DNA from: Omnitrophica bacterium RIFCSPLOWO2_01_FULL_45_10
GTDB taxonomy: Bacteria; Omnitrophota; Gorgyraeia; 2-01-FULL-45-10
DNA: 13,716 nucleotides
Direction: 5' to 3'
NCBI GenBank assembly: GCA_001804165.1
Contig: MHFL01000049.1
Location: 35,612 to 49,327 of the forward strand
The notes beneath the pieces were generated by a model. It was not told where the DNA came from and did not search any database. It was given only the letters and a program-made list of their open reading frames with translations. Within the stretch, counting starts at the first letter, position 1, and every line of letters begins with the position of its first letter. The translations under genes were made by a program, and so were the position numbers. This document shows, in pieces, positions 6,042 to 13,716 of this stretch.

Positions 6042-8007
6042 ATCCGCCGCCCTTTCCTTTTTCTATATCCGATATTCCCGGCGTTTCAGCTTTATCATCT
6101 TCGCCGTAATATTTCCTGTTGTAATAGTAGTAGGTATCCATGCCTATCTCCGGCGTCACGTTATTTAAGATGACCCCCGAGACCGCGCCCTTGCCCTTTA
6201 CGCTCTCTATCTGGGTCTTGGCCCTGCGCAAAGCGAGCCGCGACGTTGAACCTGCCTTATATACCAATAATACCCCGTCTGTTTTTGGAACTAATATGGA
6301 GGGCTCGCTCACCGCCAGTATAGGAGAAGAATCTATTATCACTACATCATATTTATTTCTAAAATATTTTAGCGTCTCGTCGGTCTTTTCCGAATTGAAC
6401 AGATTTATCGTATTTGGAAATACTGAGCCCGATGTAATTATGTTAAGATTGTTAAGCCATGGTTTATCTATGACATTCTCAACGCCGGTTGAGCCGAGCA
6501 TAAGATCGGTGGCCGTTTTAATAGCGGAATCGGCGCTTAACTTGCCCATCAATATGTCTGTAAGGCCTCCCTCTTTTTTGCTCAGGCCAAAAATCTTATG
6601 CACATTTGCCCGTCGGGTATCGGCATCCAAAAGGAGAACCTTATACCCTAACTGCGCCAGTATGACGGCCAAATTGGACGAGATGAGGGATTTGCCCTCT
6701 TCTGGATTACAACTTGTTATCATCAGTATTTTATTCTTTATCCTTTCGCCCTTTCCGAACATCACCTGTAAATTTACGCTCAAAATGCGGAATGCCTCCA
6801 GGAAGAGCGAACTCCCCTTTTCGAGCACGTCGATATGCGGCTTGCGTAATCCCTCTTCTTTTTTAGCGGCTCTTTTAGGAAATAATTTCCTCCACCCTTT
6901 CGTTTTGGTCTCTTCTCCCTTTTCCTTTACGCTATAAAAGGGAATCACCCCCAAAACACCCACCTTTATGAAACTCTCGATGTCCTCGACTTTTCCAATG
7001 GAAGTATCGAGATGTTCGGTCACCATCGCGGCCGTCACTCCCAGCAGAAGGCCGAACATCAACCCTATCATATAATTTTTTGGCTTATTGGGATAAACGG
7101 GTTTTTTCGAAGGGATCGCCGGGCTTACCAGAATAACGTTATCGACCTTCTCGGCCTCTTTGATCATCGCCTCGTTCAATCTTTGCTTAAGATTAGTATA
7201 CAAACCTTCGTTGATGGCGGTATCTCTTTTCAGAATTCCGTATTCGAATTCTTCTTTTGGCAATTTACTCAATTCATCTTTCAGCGACGCTATCTGTTCG
7301 CGGAGCCGCATTATGTCCGGATGTTTTTCAGTGAATTTAGTTGAGATCTCGGTCTCTCTTTTATCTAACTCATAAATCTGATTGATGATATTAACGCCCA
7401 CGCCGACAGCGCCTTGGGTGGTGAGAACCCGCAGCCTCTCCTCCTGCTCCCTTAGTTTGGCCGAGGTATCGGCGAGTGTCTCTTCGATAAAAACCCTCAC
7501 ACCGTGAGTTTTCTGGTTCTTCTGCTCGCGATTTACCCTTTTAAACACTTCTGTTATTTTGTTCGCTATCTCTGCCGCTTTGTAGGGGTCTCGAGACGTT
7601 GCGTATAATCTTATTAAATGAGTCTGCTCTACGGCATCAGCCGAAACATCGTCGTTTATCGCGCTGACTATGTAATCCCTTTCCTTATCGCTCATATCAT
7701 CTTTTATCCATCCTAACTCTTTCGCGGCTTGCTCTATGATGGGCCTTGATACAAGTTGCTTTGTATAATCGGACATTTCAAGTTCAGGCATCCAATATTC
7801 TCGAGGAGATGGAAATATGACATCGGAAGGGAGCGTCAGATACGGATCTACTTTTACAAGAACCGATGCTTTGTAAAGCGGCGTTTGAGCGGCCGTATAG
7901 ATAAATATGCTTAGAAAGACCGCTAAAAATGCGGCGATGACAAGACGTCTTCTTTTTAAAAATATGTTCCAATAATCCCTTAGGTTTAGTTCATATAACT
8001 GCGGCAC
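6034..8007 (-). CDS. Wzz/GumC-type chain-length determinant fused to BY-kinase (Wzc-like)
   Basis: A 657-residue polysaccharide co-polymerase with an autophosphorylating bacterial tyrosine kinase, anchored in the inner membrane. Order: Wzz domain with a first membrane helix (about 21-40), a periplasmic coiled-coil-rich region (about 170-290), a proline-rich PxxP-like stretch (295-309) leading into the second helix (about 312-331), a basic linker, then the kinase domain (about 400-615). Kinase motifs are Walker A SCNPEEGKSL (432-441, with E where G is usual), Walker A' LLLDADTRR (458-466) and Walker B VVIIDSSP (555-562). A C-terminal tyrosine cluster is present (Y626-629, Y633, Y634, plus Y656). 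The start is a GTG at 8007 with AAGGGA about 8 nt upstream; the gene begins 15 nt after the Wza-like gene ends. Cycles of tyrosine phosphorylation in such proteins control polymer length and export. Confidence 0.93.
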   Translation of the reverse strand: MPQLYELNLRDYWNIFLKRRRLVIAAFLAVFLSIFIYTAAQTPLYKASVLVKVDPYLTLPSDVIFPSPREYWMPELEMSDYTKQLVSRPIIEQAAKELGWIKDDMSDKERDYIVSAINDDVSADAVEQTHLIRLYATSRDPYKAAEIANKITEVFKRVNREQKNQKTHGVRVFIEETLADTSAKLREQEERLRVLTTQGAVGVGVNIINQIYELDKRETEISTKFTEKHPDIMRLREQIASLKDELSKLPKEEFEYGILKRDTAINEGLYTNLKQRLNEAMIKEAEKVDNVILVSPAIPSKKPVYPNKPKNYMIGLMFGLLLGVTAAMVTEHLDTSIGKVEDIESFIKVGVLGVIPFYSVKEKGEETKTKGWRKLFPKRAAKKEEGLRKPHIDVLEKGSSLFLEAFRILSVNLQVMFGKGERIKNKILMITSCNPEEGKSLISSNLAVILAQLGYKVLLLDADTRRANVHKIFGLSKKEGGLTDILMGKLSADSAIKTATDLMLGSTGVENVIDKPWLNNLNIITSGSVFPNTINLFNSEKTDETLKYFRNKYDVVIIDSSPILAVSEPSILVPKTDGVLLVYKAGSTSRLALRRAKTQIESVKGKGAVSGVILNNVTPEIGMDTYYYYNRKYYGEDDKAETPGISDIEKGKGGGYV

Positions 8008-8022
8008 ACTCTGTTCCCTTCG

Positions 8023-8802
8023 CTAATCGTTCACCTTCCTTATCCTATTATGGAAAAACCAGGCATTGGCCTCTGTCGCGAGACCCGACGCGGTAAGGAC
8101 CGCGCTGGCGCTCGGTTGTATGTCACTTAGAAATTTATTGAAATCCGCTATAAATGTCCTCGGCACATATACGAGGTCATTCGGCTTAATAATGAAGTCT
8201 CTCGTCGATACTCCATGCCTGAAGGCGTGAAACACATTCACCCTTCGCACCTTTGGATGCATCGTGAAATTGTCGGTAACCACTATCACGCTCTCTCTTT
8301 TAGATGCACTGGTAAAGTCTCCGGCGAGGGCTATTATTTGCAAGAGATTTGTTGTCCCTGTAAACGTATATATGCCCGGGTATCCGATTTCACCCAATAC
8401 AATAATTTTATTTCCTGCGAATTCTCTAACCGATACCGTGACTTCAGGGGATTTGACAAATTTGGAGAGTTCTTCTTTAATCTTGTCCTGCAATTGATCT
8501 ATGCTTAAGCCTGAGGCCTTGATCGTGCCTATTAAAGGATATGATAATTTTCCGTCGGGCCTTATTTGAACGTCTCTTGAAAGGTCGGCGTTCTGCCAGA
8601 CAAAAACCTCTATCTTGTCTCCCGGCGCTATATAATATTCGCCTCCCGGATCTTCGCCGAAAAGCGGCTCTTGTTCAGCGGATATGGAACCTGCCCTTAT
8701 TCTTAAATACTCTTTACCTTGGCAGTATACTAAAGGGGCGGTAGAAATGATAGAAAATGAGACCAAAAGGCTAATAGCCCAATATCTTTGGGATGTTTTC
8801 AT
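8023..8802 (-). CDS. Wza-like outer-membrane polysaccharide export protein
   Basis: A 259-residue secreted protein of the OMA (Wza) family, which forms the outer-membrane exit pore for polysaccharide. An N-terminal signal sequence (about 1-27) ends at LVYCQG; a Cys is present, but Tyr at -1 is a poor lipobox, so lipidation is uncertain. The Poly_export domain spans about 54-130 (YYIAPGDKIEVFVW, RPDGKLSYPLIGTI, then SPEVTVSV) and one SLBB domain about 132-180 (KIIVLGEIGYPGIYTF). The C-terminus has NDLVYVP followed by a hydrophobic stretch (about 225-250). It is shorter than E. coli Wza (379 aa), consistent with a single SLBB domain. AGGAAG lies almost directly before the ATG, an unusually short spacing. 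It is the first gene after the 8846-8874 promoter and so likely opens the polysaccharide operon. Confidence 0.92.
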   Translation of the reverse strand: MKTSQRYWAISLLVSFSIISTAPLVYCQGKEYLRIRAGSISAEQEPLFGEDPGGEYYIAPGDKIEVFVWQNADLSRDVQIRPDGKLSYPLIGTIKASGLSIDQLQDKIKEELSKFVKSPEVTVSVREFAGNKIIVLGEIGYPGIYTFTGTTNLLQIIALAGDFTSASKRESVIVVTDNFTMHPKVRRVNVFHAFRHGVSTRDFIIKPNDLVYVPRTFIADFNKFLSDIQPSASAVLTASGLATEANAWFFHNRIRKVND

Positions 8803-8803
8803 A

Positions 8804-8809
8804 CTTCCT
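8804..8809 (-). promoter_or_regulatory. Ribosome-binding site of the Wza-like gene, unusually close to the start
   Basis: AGGAAG sits only one base before the ATG at 8802 (the AGGA core is 3 nt away). No alternative in-frame start preserves the signal peptide, so this start is kept despite the tight spacing. Confidence 0.4.
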
Positions 8810-8845
8810 GTATATTATCGGGGTATATTAGTATAAATATCATAA

Positions 8846-8874
8846 AGTATAGCACAAAATATAAGAAAATCCAA
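8846..8874 (-). promoter_or_regulatory. Sigma70-type promoter with extended -10 for the polysaccharide operon
   Basis: On the minus strand, TTGGAT (8874-8869) is followed after exactly 17 nt by TATACT (8851-8846), with TG one base before the -10 box (TGC-TATACT). This is close to the sigma70 consensus (TTGACA / TATAAT) and lies in the gap between the peptidase/nucleotidyltransferase gene and the Wza-like gene. Transcription would start near 8839 and give a 5' leader of about 37 nt. The surrounding gap is AT-rich; no clear operator or riboswitch fold was seen. The gap between the upstream stop codon (8944) and this promoter has no terminator-like hairpin, so read-through from region A is possible. 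Confidence 0.6.
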
Positions 8875-8943
8875 CTTTATTCTTTTATAACCTTATGAAT
8901 AGTCCCGGGCGGTGAGGGAAGTTGGCGATATTTCTTTTATTTA

Positions 8944-10650
8944 TCAAGGGCTATAAAGGCACGCCTTCAGCACTTTATATGGCCCCTTAAATAGCCGGAC
9001 TAAATAGCGTAGGTAAATATAAACTGGTTTTGAATCTTCTTTTTTAAAATTTAACACAACCTCTTTCGGGGGAAACAAAACTCTTTTTATTATCGCGATA
9101 TATTCCGAAAGGCCCTTTGCTTCTAGCAATTCAAAAAATACATAACTCAGGAAGTTGCCTATTAACCGTCTTCTAATGCCGCTTCTAAACATGATCTTTT
9201 TATCCATGAATCTCTCAATCCATATGCGTTTTACGAAGTTTGGTTTAATCTCCCGGAGAGCGGCGGGAGAAATATGGGGATTAAAAAATTCTTTTGACAT
9301 TTTAAGCGCGCTATAAAGTGAATTTGACAATCTAAACCTTTTGGCTTTGTTTATTATGCTATTCCAATCTAGGCTATTTTCGTATTTGCGCAAAAGTTCA
9401 TTTATATCGCAGACATATCTTAATTGAGCGAGACAACTGCTATTTGTAAAATGGGCGGATAGATAAAGAAGCAGTTCTTCTTTCTCGAAATCATAATAAC
9501 TAATGCCGTCTTCTTCTCGTAATCTCGCGCCATTCCATAATCCCTCTATCCGTTCCCTGCTGCGAAGCATCATGGTAATATCCCAGTGTAATTCTACCGT
9601 CATTGCCTCCGGCTTGGAGAAGTGATATTGCCATTGCAAGGATTTCATTTCATGAATGGGGTCAAGTGAATATCCGGCTTCTTCAAAGAGAGTTCGCGCG
9701 TTCTCTTTATCATATTCTTTTATCAGAAGGTCAATATCAGCGCTTAAGCCCCGCATTCCGATGTCGCCGTAGATTCTCTCTGAAAGGATTGTTCCTTTTA
9801 ATGGTATGACCGGTATTTTATTTGACGCGAATGAGTTGAGAATGGCAAGTAGTTCTTTATGCCGTAAGGCGGTTTTCGACGCTATATAGAGATATGCCGA
9901 CTTTAACCGCTCGAATACAACCTGTGGAAGATGTGTCAGGGGGGCGATCTCATTTAGAGCGCTATATACTGAGATGGTGACGCCGTTTCTCATTGTGATT
10001 TCACAAAATCGCTCCCAATCTATCCCCACCTTTATCAGGCTAACGGCCTTTTTCTTCAATGTCTCGTCCAAATGTTGTCTTGCGCATATCAAAAGCAGTT
10101 CTTCCGTGTTATTGAGAACCGGATTGCCATCTTTTAACCTGTTTTTTACTTTTGAGAAGATTAGCCTCCATTCTATTGCCAGGCTTATATACCCCGATAG
10201 AAAACAGAGTATCTTTGAATACCTTAATGAAATTTTTGCGATAACCCTATTGATCCCCTCCCACCTGCGGCTTTCTAAATTTATATAAAGATTCTTTCTT
10301 CTGATCTCCGTTACTCTGCCTGCGATGGAATCTATAGCTACCCCATTATCGATACCTTCTCTGCGAGCGTCTCCTTTTGTAAAATAAACTCTGCCTTTTA
10401 TATTTTCGACAATCTTAACCACTCTGTGAACGAAGAACCATGGCCCATCCTTTTCCCCTATGTTTATAGCGATAATATCTCCGATCTTTATCGCGCCATC
10501 ATCATTTATGCGTTCTATCTTTATTCTATCGCCATTCTTTATGAAAGGGTACATGCTCGTCCCAGATGCGTTTATATATATGGCGATACCGCTATTCAGC
10601 AAAGATAAATACAAATTTTTTGTGAGGTTGTTTGCCTCTTCTCTTTTCAT
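8944..10650 (-). CDS. Fusion: S26 signal-peptidase-like domain + family-5-like nucleotidyltransferase
   Basis: A 568-residue protein with two clear parts. Residues 1-115 resemble the SipW/Sec11 branch of S26 peptidases: GTSMYP with the nucleophile at Ser32, GDIIAINIG, FVHRVV with His75 in place of the bacterial Lys, and TKGDAR (GDA about 93-95). The usual N-terminal membrane anchor is absent, so it may be cytosolic or held by partners. From about 175 on it matches the PF14907-like nucleotidyltransferases: PLKGTIL (K285 G286), YGDIGMRG, then ADIDLLI with the metal-binding pair D305/D307, and ELHWD (353-357). A linker (about 130-165) is hydrophobic. The upstream ABC exporter ends in TGATG, giving this ATG at 10650; a GTG at 10653 overlapping by 4 nt is possible. 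Neither substrate is known. Similar nucleotidyltransferases occur with HprK-like kinases in some lasso-peptide clusters. Confidence 0.82.
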   Translation of the reverse strand: MKREEANNLTKNLYLSLLNSGIAIYINASGTSMYPFIKNGDRIKIERINDDGAIKIGDIIAINIGEKDGPWFFVHRVVKIVENIKGRVYFTKGDARREGIDNGVAIDSIAGRVTEIRRKNLYINLESRRWEGINRVIAKISLRYSKILCFLSGYISLAIEWRLIFSKVKNRLKDGNPVLNNTEELLLICARQHLDETLKKKAVSLIKVGIDWERFCEITMRNGVTISVYSALNEIAPLTHLPQVVFERLKSAYLYIASKTALRHKELLAILNSFASNKIPVIPLKGTILSERIYGDIGMRGLSADIDLLIKEYDKENARTLFEEAGYSLDPIHEMKSLQWQYHFSKPEAMTVELHWDITMMLRSRERIEGLWNGARLREEDGISYYDFEKEELLLYLSAHFTNSSCLAQLRYVCDINELLRKYENSLDWNSIINKAKRFRLSNSLYSALKMSKEFFNPHISPAALREIKPNFVKRIWIERFMDKKIMFRSGIRRRLIGNFLSYVFFELLEAKGLSEYIAIIKRVLFPPKEVVLNFKKEDSKPVYIYLRYLVRLFKGPYKVLKACLYSP

Positions 10651-12362
10651 CACACCTGACTCGCGAATAAATCTCTGTACCCCCGGCTTCTTTCTATCAG
10701 TTCCGCATGAGTACCGATCGTCACGCTGGAAGGGCCTTCCAGAAAATATACCCGATCCATCTTTTCGATTGCTGATAACCTGTGAGAAACTATAATTACG
10801 GTGGAATCCGCAAGGCCTCTCTTAATATTGTCGATGATTTTATCTTCGGTCTCTGAATCGAGGGAGGACATCGCCTCATCTAAAATCAATATCTTGGGCC
10901 TCTTTATTACGGCCCGGGCTATAGCGATGCGTTGTTTCTGGCCCTCAGAAATTTTACAGGCATTTTCACCGATTATAGTATTATAGCCGCCTGGAAGCGA
11001 ATCTATAAAATTATCGATACGGGCGATCTGCGCCGCATTTTTAACCTCATAGAAAGCGGCATCTTCTTTGCCAAACTTTATATTATGTTCTAACGTATCG
11101 TTCCATAAATAGGATTCTTGCGGAACGAATCCTATCTGTCCATAGAAGGAATTGGATTTTACATCATTTACATTGTGCCCGTCGATAAGTATTTCGCCAT
11201 ATAACGGCCTGTAAAGCCTGACTATTAAACTCAATAAGGTAGTTTTGCCGCATCCCGATGGGCCGGTTATCCCAACGCAAGAACCTCCGGCAATATCAAA
11301 TTTCAAATTATCCAAAATCTTTGCTTCTTTTTTATAACCGAAGGTAATGTCTGTGAACCGTATCTCTCCTTTTGAAAATATAATATCCTTGGATTGTTTA
11401 TCATTGTTTAAATCATATCTCGCGTCCAAGATGGCCCCTAACCTTTCGCAAGAGATGGCGCCCATAGTTATCTGGCGAATAAAATCTACTGATAGGTCAT
11501 GTAATCCTGATAATTGAGCCAAGTAAATAGCTATTGCGCTAAGCGTTCCTAAAGTCATATTATTTATTAAAACCTGGTATCCTCCAAAAAAAATAATTAG
11601 GCCGAACAATATGCGATTGGTTAAACTATTCGCAAATGACCCTGCTGTTCTTAATTTTGTATCTTTGCAATCAAATCTGATATTCTTTATTAAATCATTG
11701 ATATGCCGTCTTATCACATGCCGCTCTTTTCCAAAAACTTTTATAAGCAGCATATGTGATAAAATTTCTTGGGTTTTGTCAAAAACATACTCCGTATTTT
11801 CAATCCATATCTTTAAAGATTTCCTCATTCTCTCATTAAAATAATACGGAACCAAATACAATACAGGTATAAAAGCTAATGCCATCAGCGCCATTTTCCA
11901 ATCAAGATATAAAATAATCACAAAAATAAATAGTGCTTTAGGGATTAAATAAACTGCTTGCGGTAAACTATCTGCGATAAAAGACATGGCCTGCGCTATA
12001 TCATGATTGATCTTAAAAAGATTTTGGCCCGTTGAACTGCTCTGGAAAAAATCATAAGGAAGATCCCGCAATTTATTAAAAACATCCCGATTTAAATCGA
12101 AATTGCTGCGCAATTTTATATAATGATTAAGATAGGTATTCAATCCATTGATAATGCTATGCAATACAGTTATTATTCCTCCGATTATGATCAGGATTAT
12201 AAATAACGGTAGATCCCTGTTAATATAAGCCTTATCAATGATAAGTTTAGCAAGATAAGGATTTATCAAGCTAGAGACGATGCCTATCCCGCTCAAAAAT
12301 AATATGAAGAGCTCTCTCTTCCAAAACGGAAGTAAATAGCGGTAAAATTTGATATATTTCAT
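10650..12362 (-). CDS. ABC exporter, fused permease and ATPase (MsbA/McjD-like)
   Basis: A 570-residue half-transporter that would dimerise in the inner membrane. Six hydrophobic segments occupy about 15-310, and the ATP-binding domain about 330-570. Motifs: Walker A GPSGCGKTT (367-375), Q-loop FVPQES (Q415), signature ISEGQKQR (471-478, with E in place of the second residue pair of LSGGQ), Walker B ILILDEAMSSLD (491-502) and H-loop VSHR (H527). No N-terminal C39 peptidase domain is present, so it is not a bacteriocin-processing transporter of that type. ATGA overlap with the HprK-related gene upstream and TGATG/4-nt overlap with the peptidase/nucleotidyltransferase downstream indicate one translational unit. 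Substrate may be a lipid, glycolipid or small modified peptide; context does not settle it. Confidence 0.9.
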   Translation of the reverse strand: MKYIKFYRYLLPFWKRELFILFLSGIGIVSSLINPYLAKLIIDKAYINRDLPLFIILIIIGGIITVLHSIINGLNTYLNHYIKLRSNFDLNRDVFNKLRDLPYDFFQSSSTGQNLFKINHDIAQAMSFIADSLPQAVYLIPKALFIFVIILYLDWKMALMALAFIPVLYLVPYYFNERMRKSLKIWIENTEYVFDKTQEILSHMLLIKVFGKERHVIRRHINDLIKNIRFDCKDTKLRTAGSFANSLTNRILFGLIIFFGGYQVLINNMTLGTLSAIAIYLAQLSGLHDLSVDFIRQITMGAISCERLGAILDARYDLNNDKQSKDIIFSKGEIRFTDITFGYKKEAKILDNLKFDIAGGSCVGITGPSGCGKTTLLSLIVRLYRPLYGEILIDGHNVNDVKSNSFYGQIGFVPQESYLWNDTLEHNIKFGKEDAAFYEVKNAAQIARIDNFIDSLPGGYNTIIGENACKISEGQKQRIAIARAVIKRPKILILDEAMSSLDSETEDKIIDNIKRGLADSTVIIVSHRLSAIEKMDRVYFLEGPSSVTIGTHAELIERSRGYRDLFASQV

Positions 12363-13264
12363 CCTATTGACCTTATATAAGATATTATAGACTTGTCCTT
12401 TTTAAAACCTAATTTATAAGCCTTCTTTCGCGCAACTAATTCATGGCATAACTTAATCTGTTTTTTCATGGAATCTCTATCCCAGAAAGTAGGGAATATA
12501 TTTGGATATAAGGCTTCGAATGCCTCTTTAGGATTCAAACGGTAAGCTATGTTTTTTGGAGAGTGGCGGATAAAAAAAATCTTCTTTAAAAGCGCCCTAT
12601 CTTCGTTATGCTTAACGTAAGCGTTAAAATCACCATGCCACGGAGAACTGAAAATAAAAAATTCCTGTTCTATTTTTTTTAATATTATCCGGTCATCGCT
12701 GAATATATTCGCATCGCTGTTTCCATGCCAGATCCTGGCGCTCGTGGATTTGCCGCTTTTAGATTGTCCGACAAATAAAAGGCCTTTTCCGTCGATATCG
12801 CGCAGCCCGAAACTATGCACAAAGAGTCCATCTTTTTTAGAAAGGTAACTGATCAAGATTATCTGCAAAAGATCGTATACAATATCTTCTAACTTCCAAA
12901 TTCTTTTATTTTTTTTATAAGATATATAAACTACTCCCTTATTCAAATTTTTGTTTAAAACGGAAAACTGTCTTTTGCCCGATGTATATTGCTCTATCAA
13001 ATATCCGTCACCTTTTTTAAATAGCCTCCATCTTAAGCGGTGTTTAATTGGATCGAATGTAGCAAAAATTCTTTTTCCTTTATCTCTTTTTAATAATCTA
13101 TTTCTCATCTCAACATCAAGGATTATTTCCGATTTTTCCTTGCCATTATATATAAAATGAACGTCCCTCCTTCCATGACTGATCTCAGGCGGAAGCATTC
13201 TGAATCTACTTCTAATCTCTATAACTATATCAACAATTTTTAGCCTAATTCTGTAATCATTCAT
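12359..13264 (-). CDS. HprK-related P-loop kinase
   Basis: A 301-residue protein whose C-terminal half resembles the HPr kinase/phosphorylase core and the HprK-related kinases of lasso-peptide and PqqD-associated clusters. Around 145-175, VHSFGLRD...GLLFVGQSKSGKST contains a His and a Walker A (GQSKSGKST, 166-174), followed by FSDDRIIL (188-195, acidic Walker B-like) and SPWHGDF (207-213). The N-terminal 140 residues are basic, probably a separate substrate-recognition domain; I recognise no family there. The HPr-specific signature of true HprK is not evident, so phosphorylation of HPr is unlikely. Lasso-peptide relatives phosphorylate a precursor peptide; that function here is inference. The gene overlaps the upstream GT9 gene by 8 nt and the ABC exporter by 4 nt. 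GGA lies about 6 nt before the ATG. Confidence 0.8.
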   Translation of the reverse strand: MNDYRIRLKIVDIVIEIRSRFRMLPPEISHGRRDVHFIYNGKEKSEIILDVEMRNRLLKRDKGKRIFATFDPIKHRLRWRLFKKGDGYLIEQYTSGKRQFSVLNKNLNKGVVYISYKKNKRIWKLEDIVYDLLQIILISYLSKKDGLFVHSFGLRDIDGKGLLFVGQSKSGKSTSARIWHGNSDANIFSDDRIILKKIEQEFFIFSSPWHGDFNAYVKHNEDRALLKKIFFIRHSPKNIAYRLNPKEAFEALYPNIFPTFWDRDSMKKQIKLCHELVARKKAYKLGFKKDKSIISYIRSIG

Positions 13265-13716
13265 TTTTATCCAACTTTTCTACTTCTCTTAATACTTTTA
13301 TTACAGAGATACCCCTCATATTTTTAGATAAAATCTTTCTGAATTTATTCTTATAAAAAAACCAGTATTTATGGTCCAAAGAGCAGAATAGCCCTATCGT
13401 CGGCACTCTTAAAGCCATGGCCATGTGAAGCTGCCCTCCCTCGTTTGCTATAAACAGGGCGCATCTGCTTAAAATCGCCAGATATCTTCTTAAACTTAAA
13501 ACCGGCATCAGATTGACTTTTTCTTTCATGCATTCTTTCATCTTTAACGCAACCTTCTCTTCTCCCGGCCCTTGGAATATTATAACGTCACTACGATATT
13601 TTTTAGCTAAACTATCCCCTAATCTGGCGAAGTTTGTTGCCGGCCATAACCTGCCCTTCAGGTCGCATGCCGGCTGTATGCCGATTATCCTATTCTTCAA
13701 TCTCCTCAATCTATTA
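13257..13716 (-). CDS. GT9 heptosyltransferase-like glycosyltransferase, 5'-truncated
   Basis: The C-terminal half (about 152 residues) of a glycosyltransferase family 9 protein of the ADP-heptose:LPS heptosyltransferase type. The frame is open to the window edge, so the true start lies beyond 13716; a TTG at 13709 is internal rather than a start. Matches to the family are IIGIQPACDLKGRLWPATNF (UDP/ADP-sugar binding loop), VIIFQGPGEEKVA, then LSRCALFIANEGGQLHMAMA and LRVPTIGLF, corresponding to the usual I-x-N-D-S-G-x-x-H-x-A-A-A and V-P-T-x-x-L-F-G motifs. The usual D-S-G reads E-G-G here. It overlaps the HprK-related gene by 8 nt, so it belongs to the same operon; the acceptor is unknown. 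Confidence 0.85.
   Translation of the reverse strand, partial: NRLRRLKNRIIGIQPACDLKGRLWPATNFARLGDSLAKKYRSDVIIFQGPGEEKVALKMKECMKEKVNLMPVLSLRRYLAILSRCALFIANEGGQLHMAMALRVPTIGLFCSLDHKYWFFYKNKFRKILSKNMRGISVIKVLREVEKLDKNE

Noticed and set aside
6140..6937. A 265-codon open frame on the plus strand
   Set aside because: It lies antisense inside the BY-kinase gene, whose motifs fit the minus strand; the plus-strand translation has no recognisable motif.
8722..8802. Lipoprotein signal in the Wza-like protein
   Set aside because: The Cys is preceded by L-V-Y, and Tyr at -1 does not fit the lipobox; an ordinary signal peptide is at least as likely.

Overview
The window is a densely packed cell-surface polysaccharide and export locus. 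All eleven genes lie on the minus strand, so transcription runs from position 13716 towards 1. The outer-membrane export protein (Wza type) and the inner-membrane chain-length/tyrosine-kinase protein point to a diderm (Gram-negative type) bacterium. The moderate base composition, frequent ATA and AGA codons, and the pairing of ExeA/GspA-like ATPases with HD-GYP proteins beside a Wza/Wzc pair resemble environmental lineages such as Omnitrophota or deltaproteobacterial groups. That placement is inference; no marker gene is present.

Region A (13716-8944) is a four-gene chain whose reading frames overlap by 1 to 8 nt: a 5'-truncated GT9 (heptosyltransferase-like) glycosyltransferase, an HprK-related P-loop kinase, a full-length ABC exporter, and an unusual fusion of a Ser/His (SipW/Sec11-like) S26 peptidase domain to a family-5-like nucleotidyltransferase. 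An HprK-like kinase, a nucleotidyltransferase, a peptidase and an ABC exporter together recall the tailoring/export genes of some lasso-peptide and other RiPP clusters. No precursor peptide, PqqD-like protein or cyclase is visible inside the window.

A 140-nt gap (8803-8943) holds the best promoter in the window, a TTGGAT-17-TATACT box with an extended -10, just upstream of region B.

Region B (8802-657) is a polysaccharide synthesis/export operon in the order Wza-like exporter, Wzz/BY-kinase fusion, ATPase 2, HD-GYP 2, Wzy/WaaL-like polymerase or ligase, ATPase 1, HD-GYP 1. The ATPase plus HD-GYP pair occurs twice as paralogous modules flanking the polymerase. HD-GYP 1 has lost residues that its sister retains. 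A plausible reading is that the BY-kinase and Wza assemble the exporter, the polymerase builds or ligates the glycan, and the ATPase/HD-GYP modules couple assembly to cyclic-di-GMP. No exosortase is in the window, although this ATPase type is commonly found in exosortase/EPS loci.

Region C (560-1) is the start of an ABC-2 polysaccharide-export permease (Wzm/TagG type), cut by the window edge and separated from region B by 96 nt. An ABC-route permease beside a Wza/Wzc/Wzy-type set suggests either two export routes side by side or a hybrid system. I found no RNA genes, CRISPR arrays, insertion sequences or convincing rho-independent terminators. No gene-free stretch exceeds about 140 nt.
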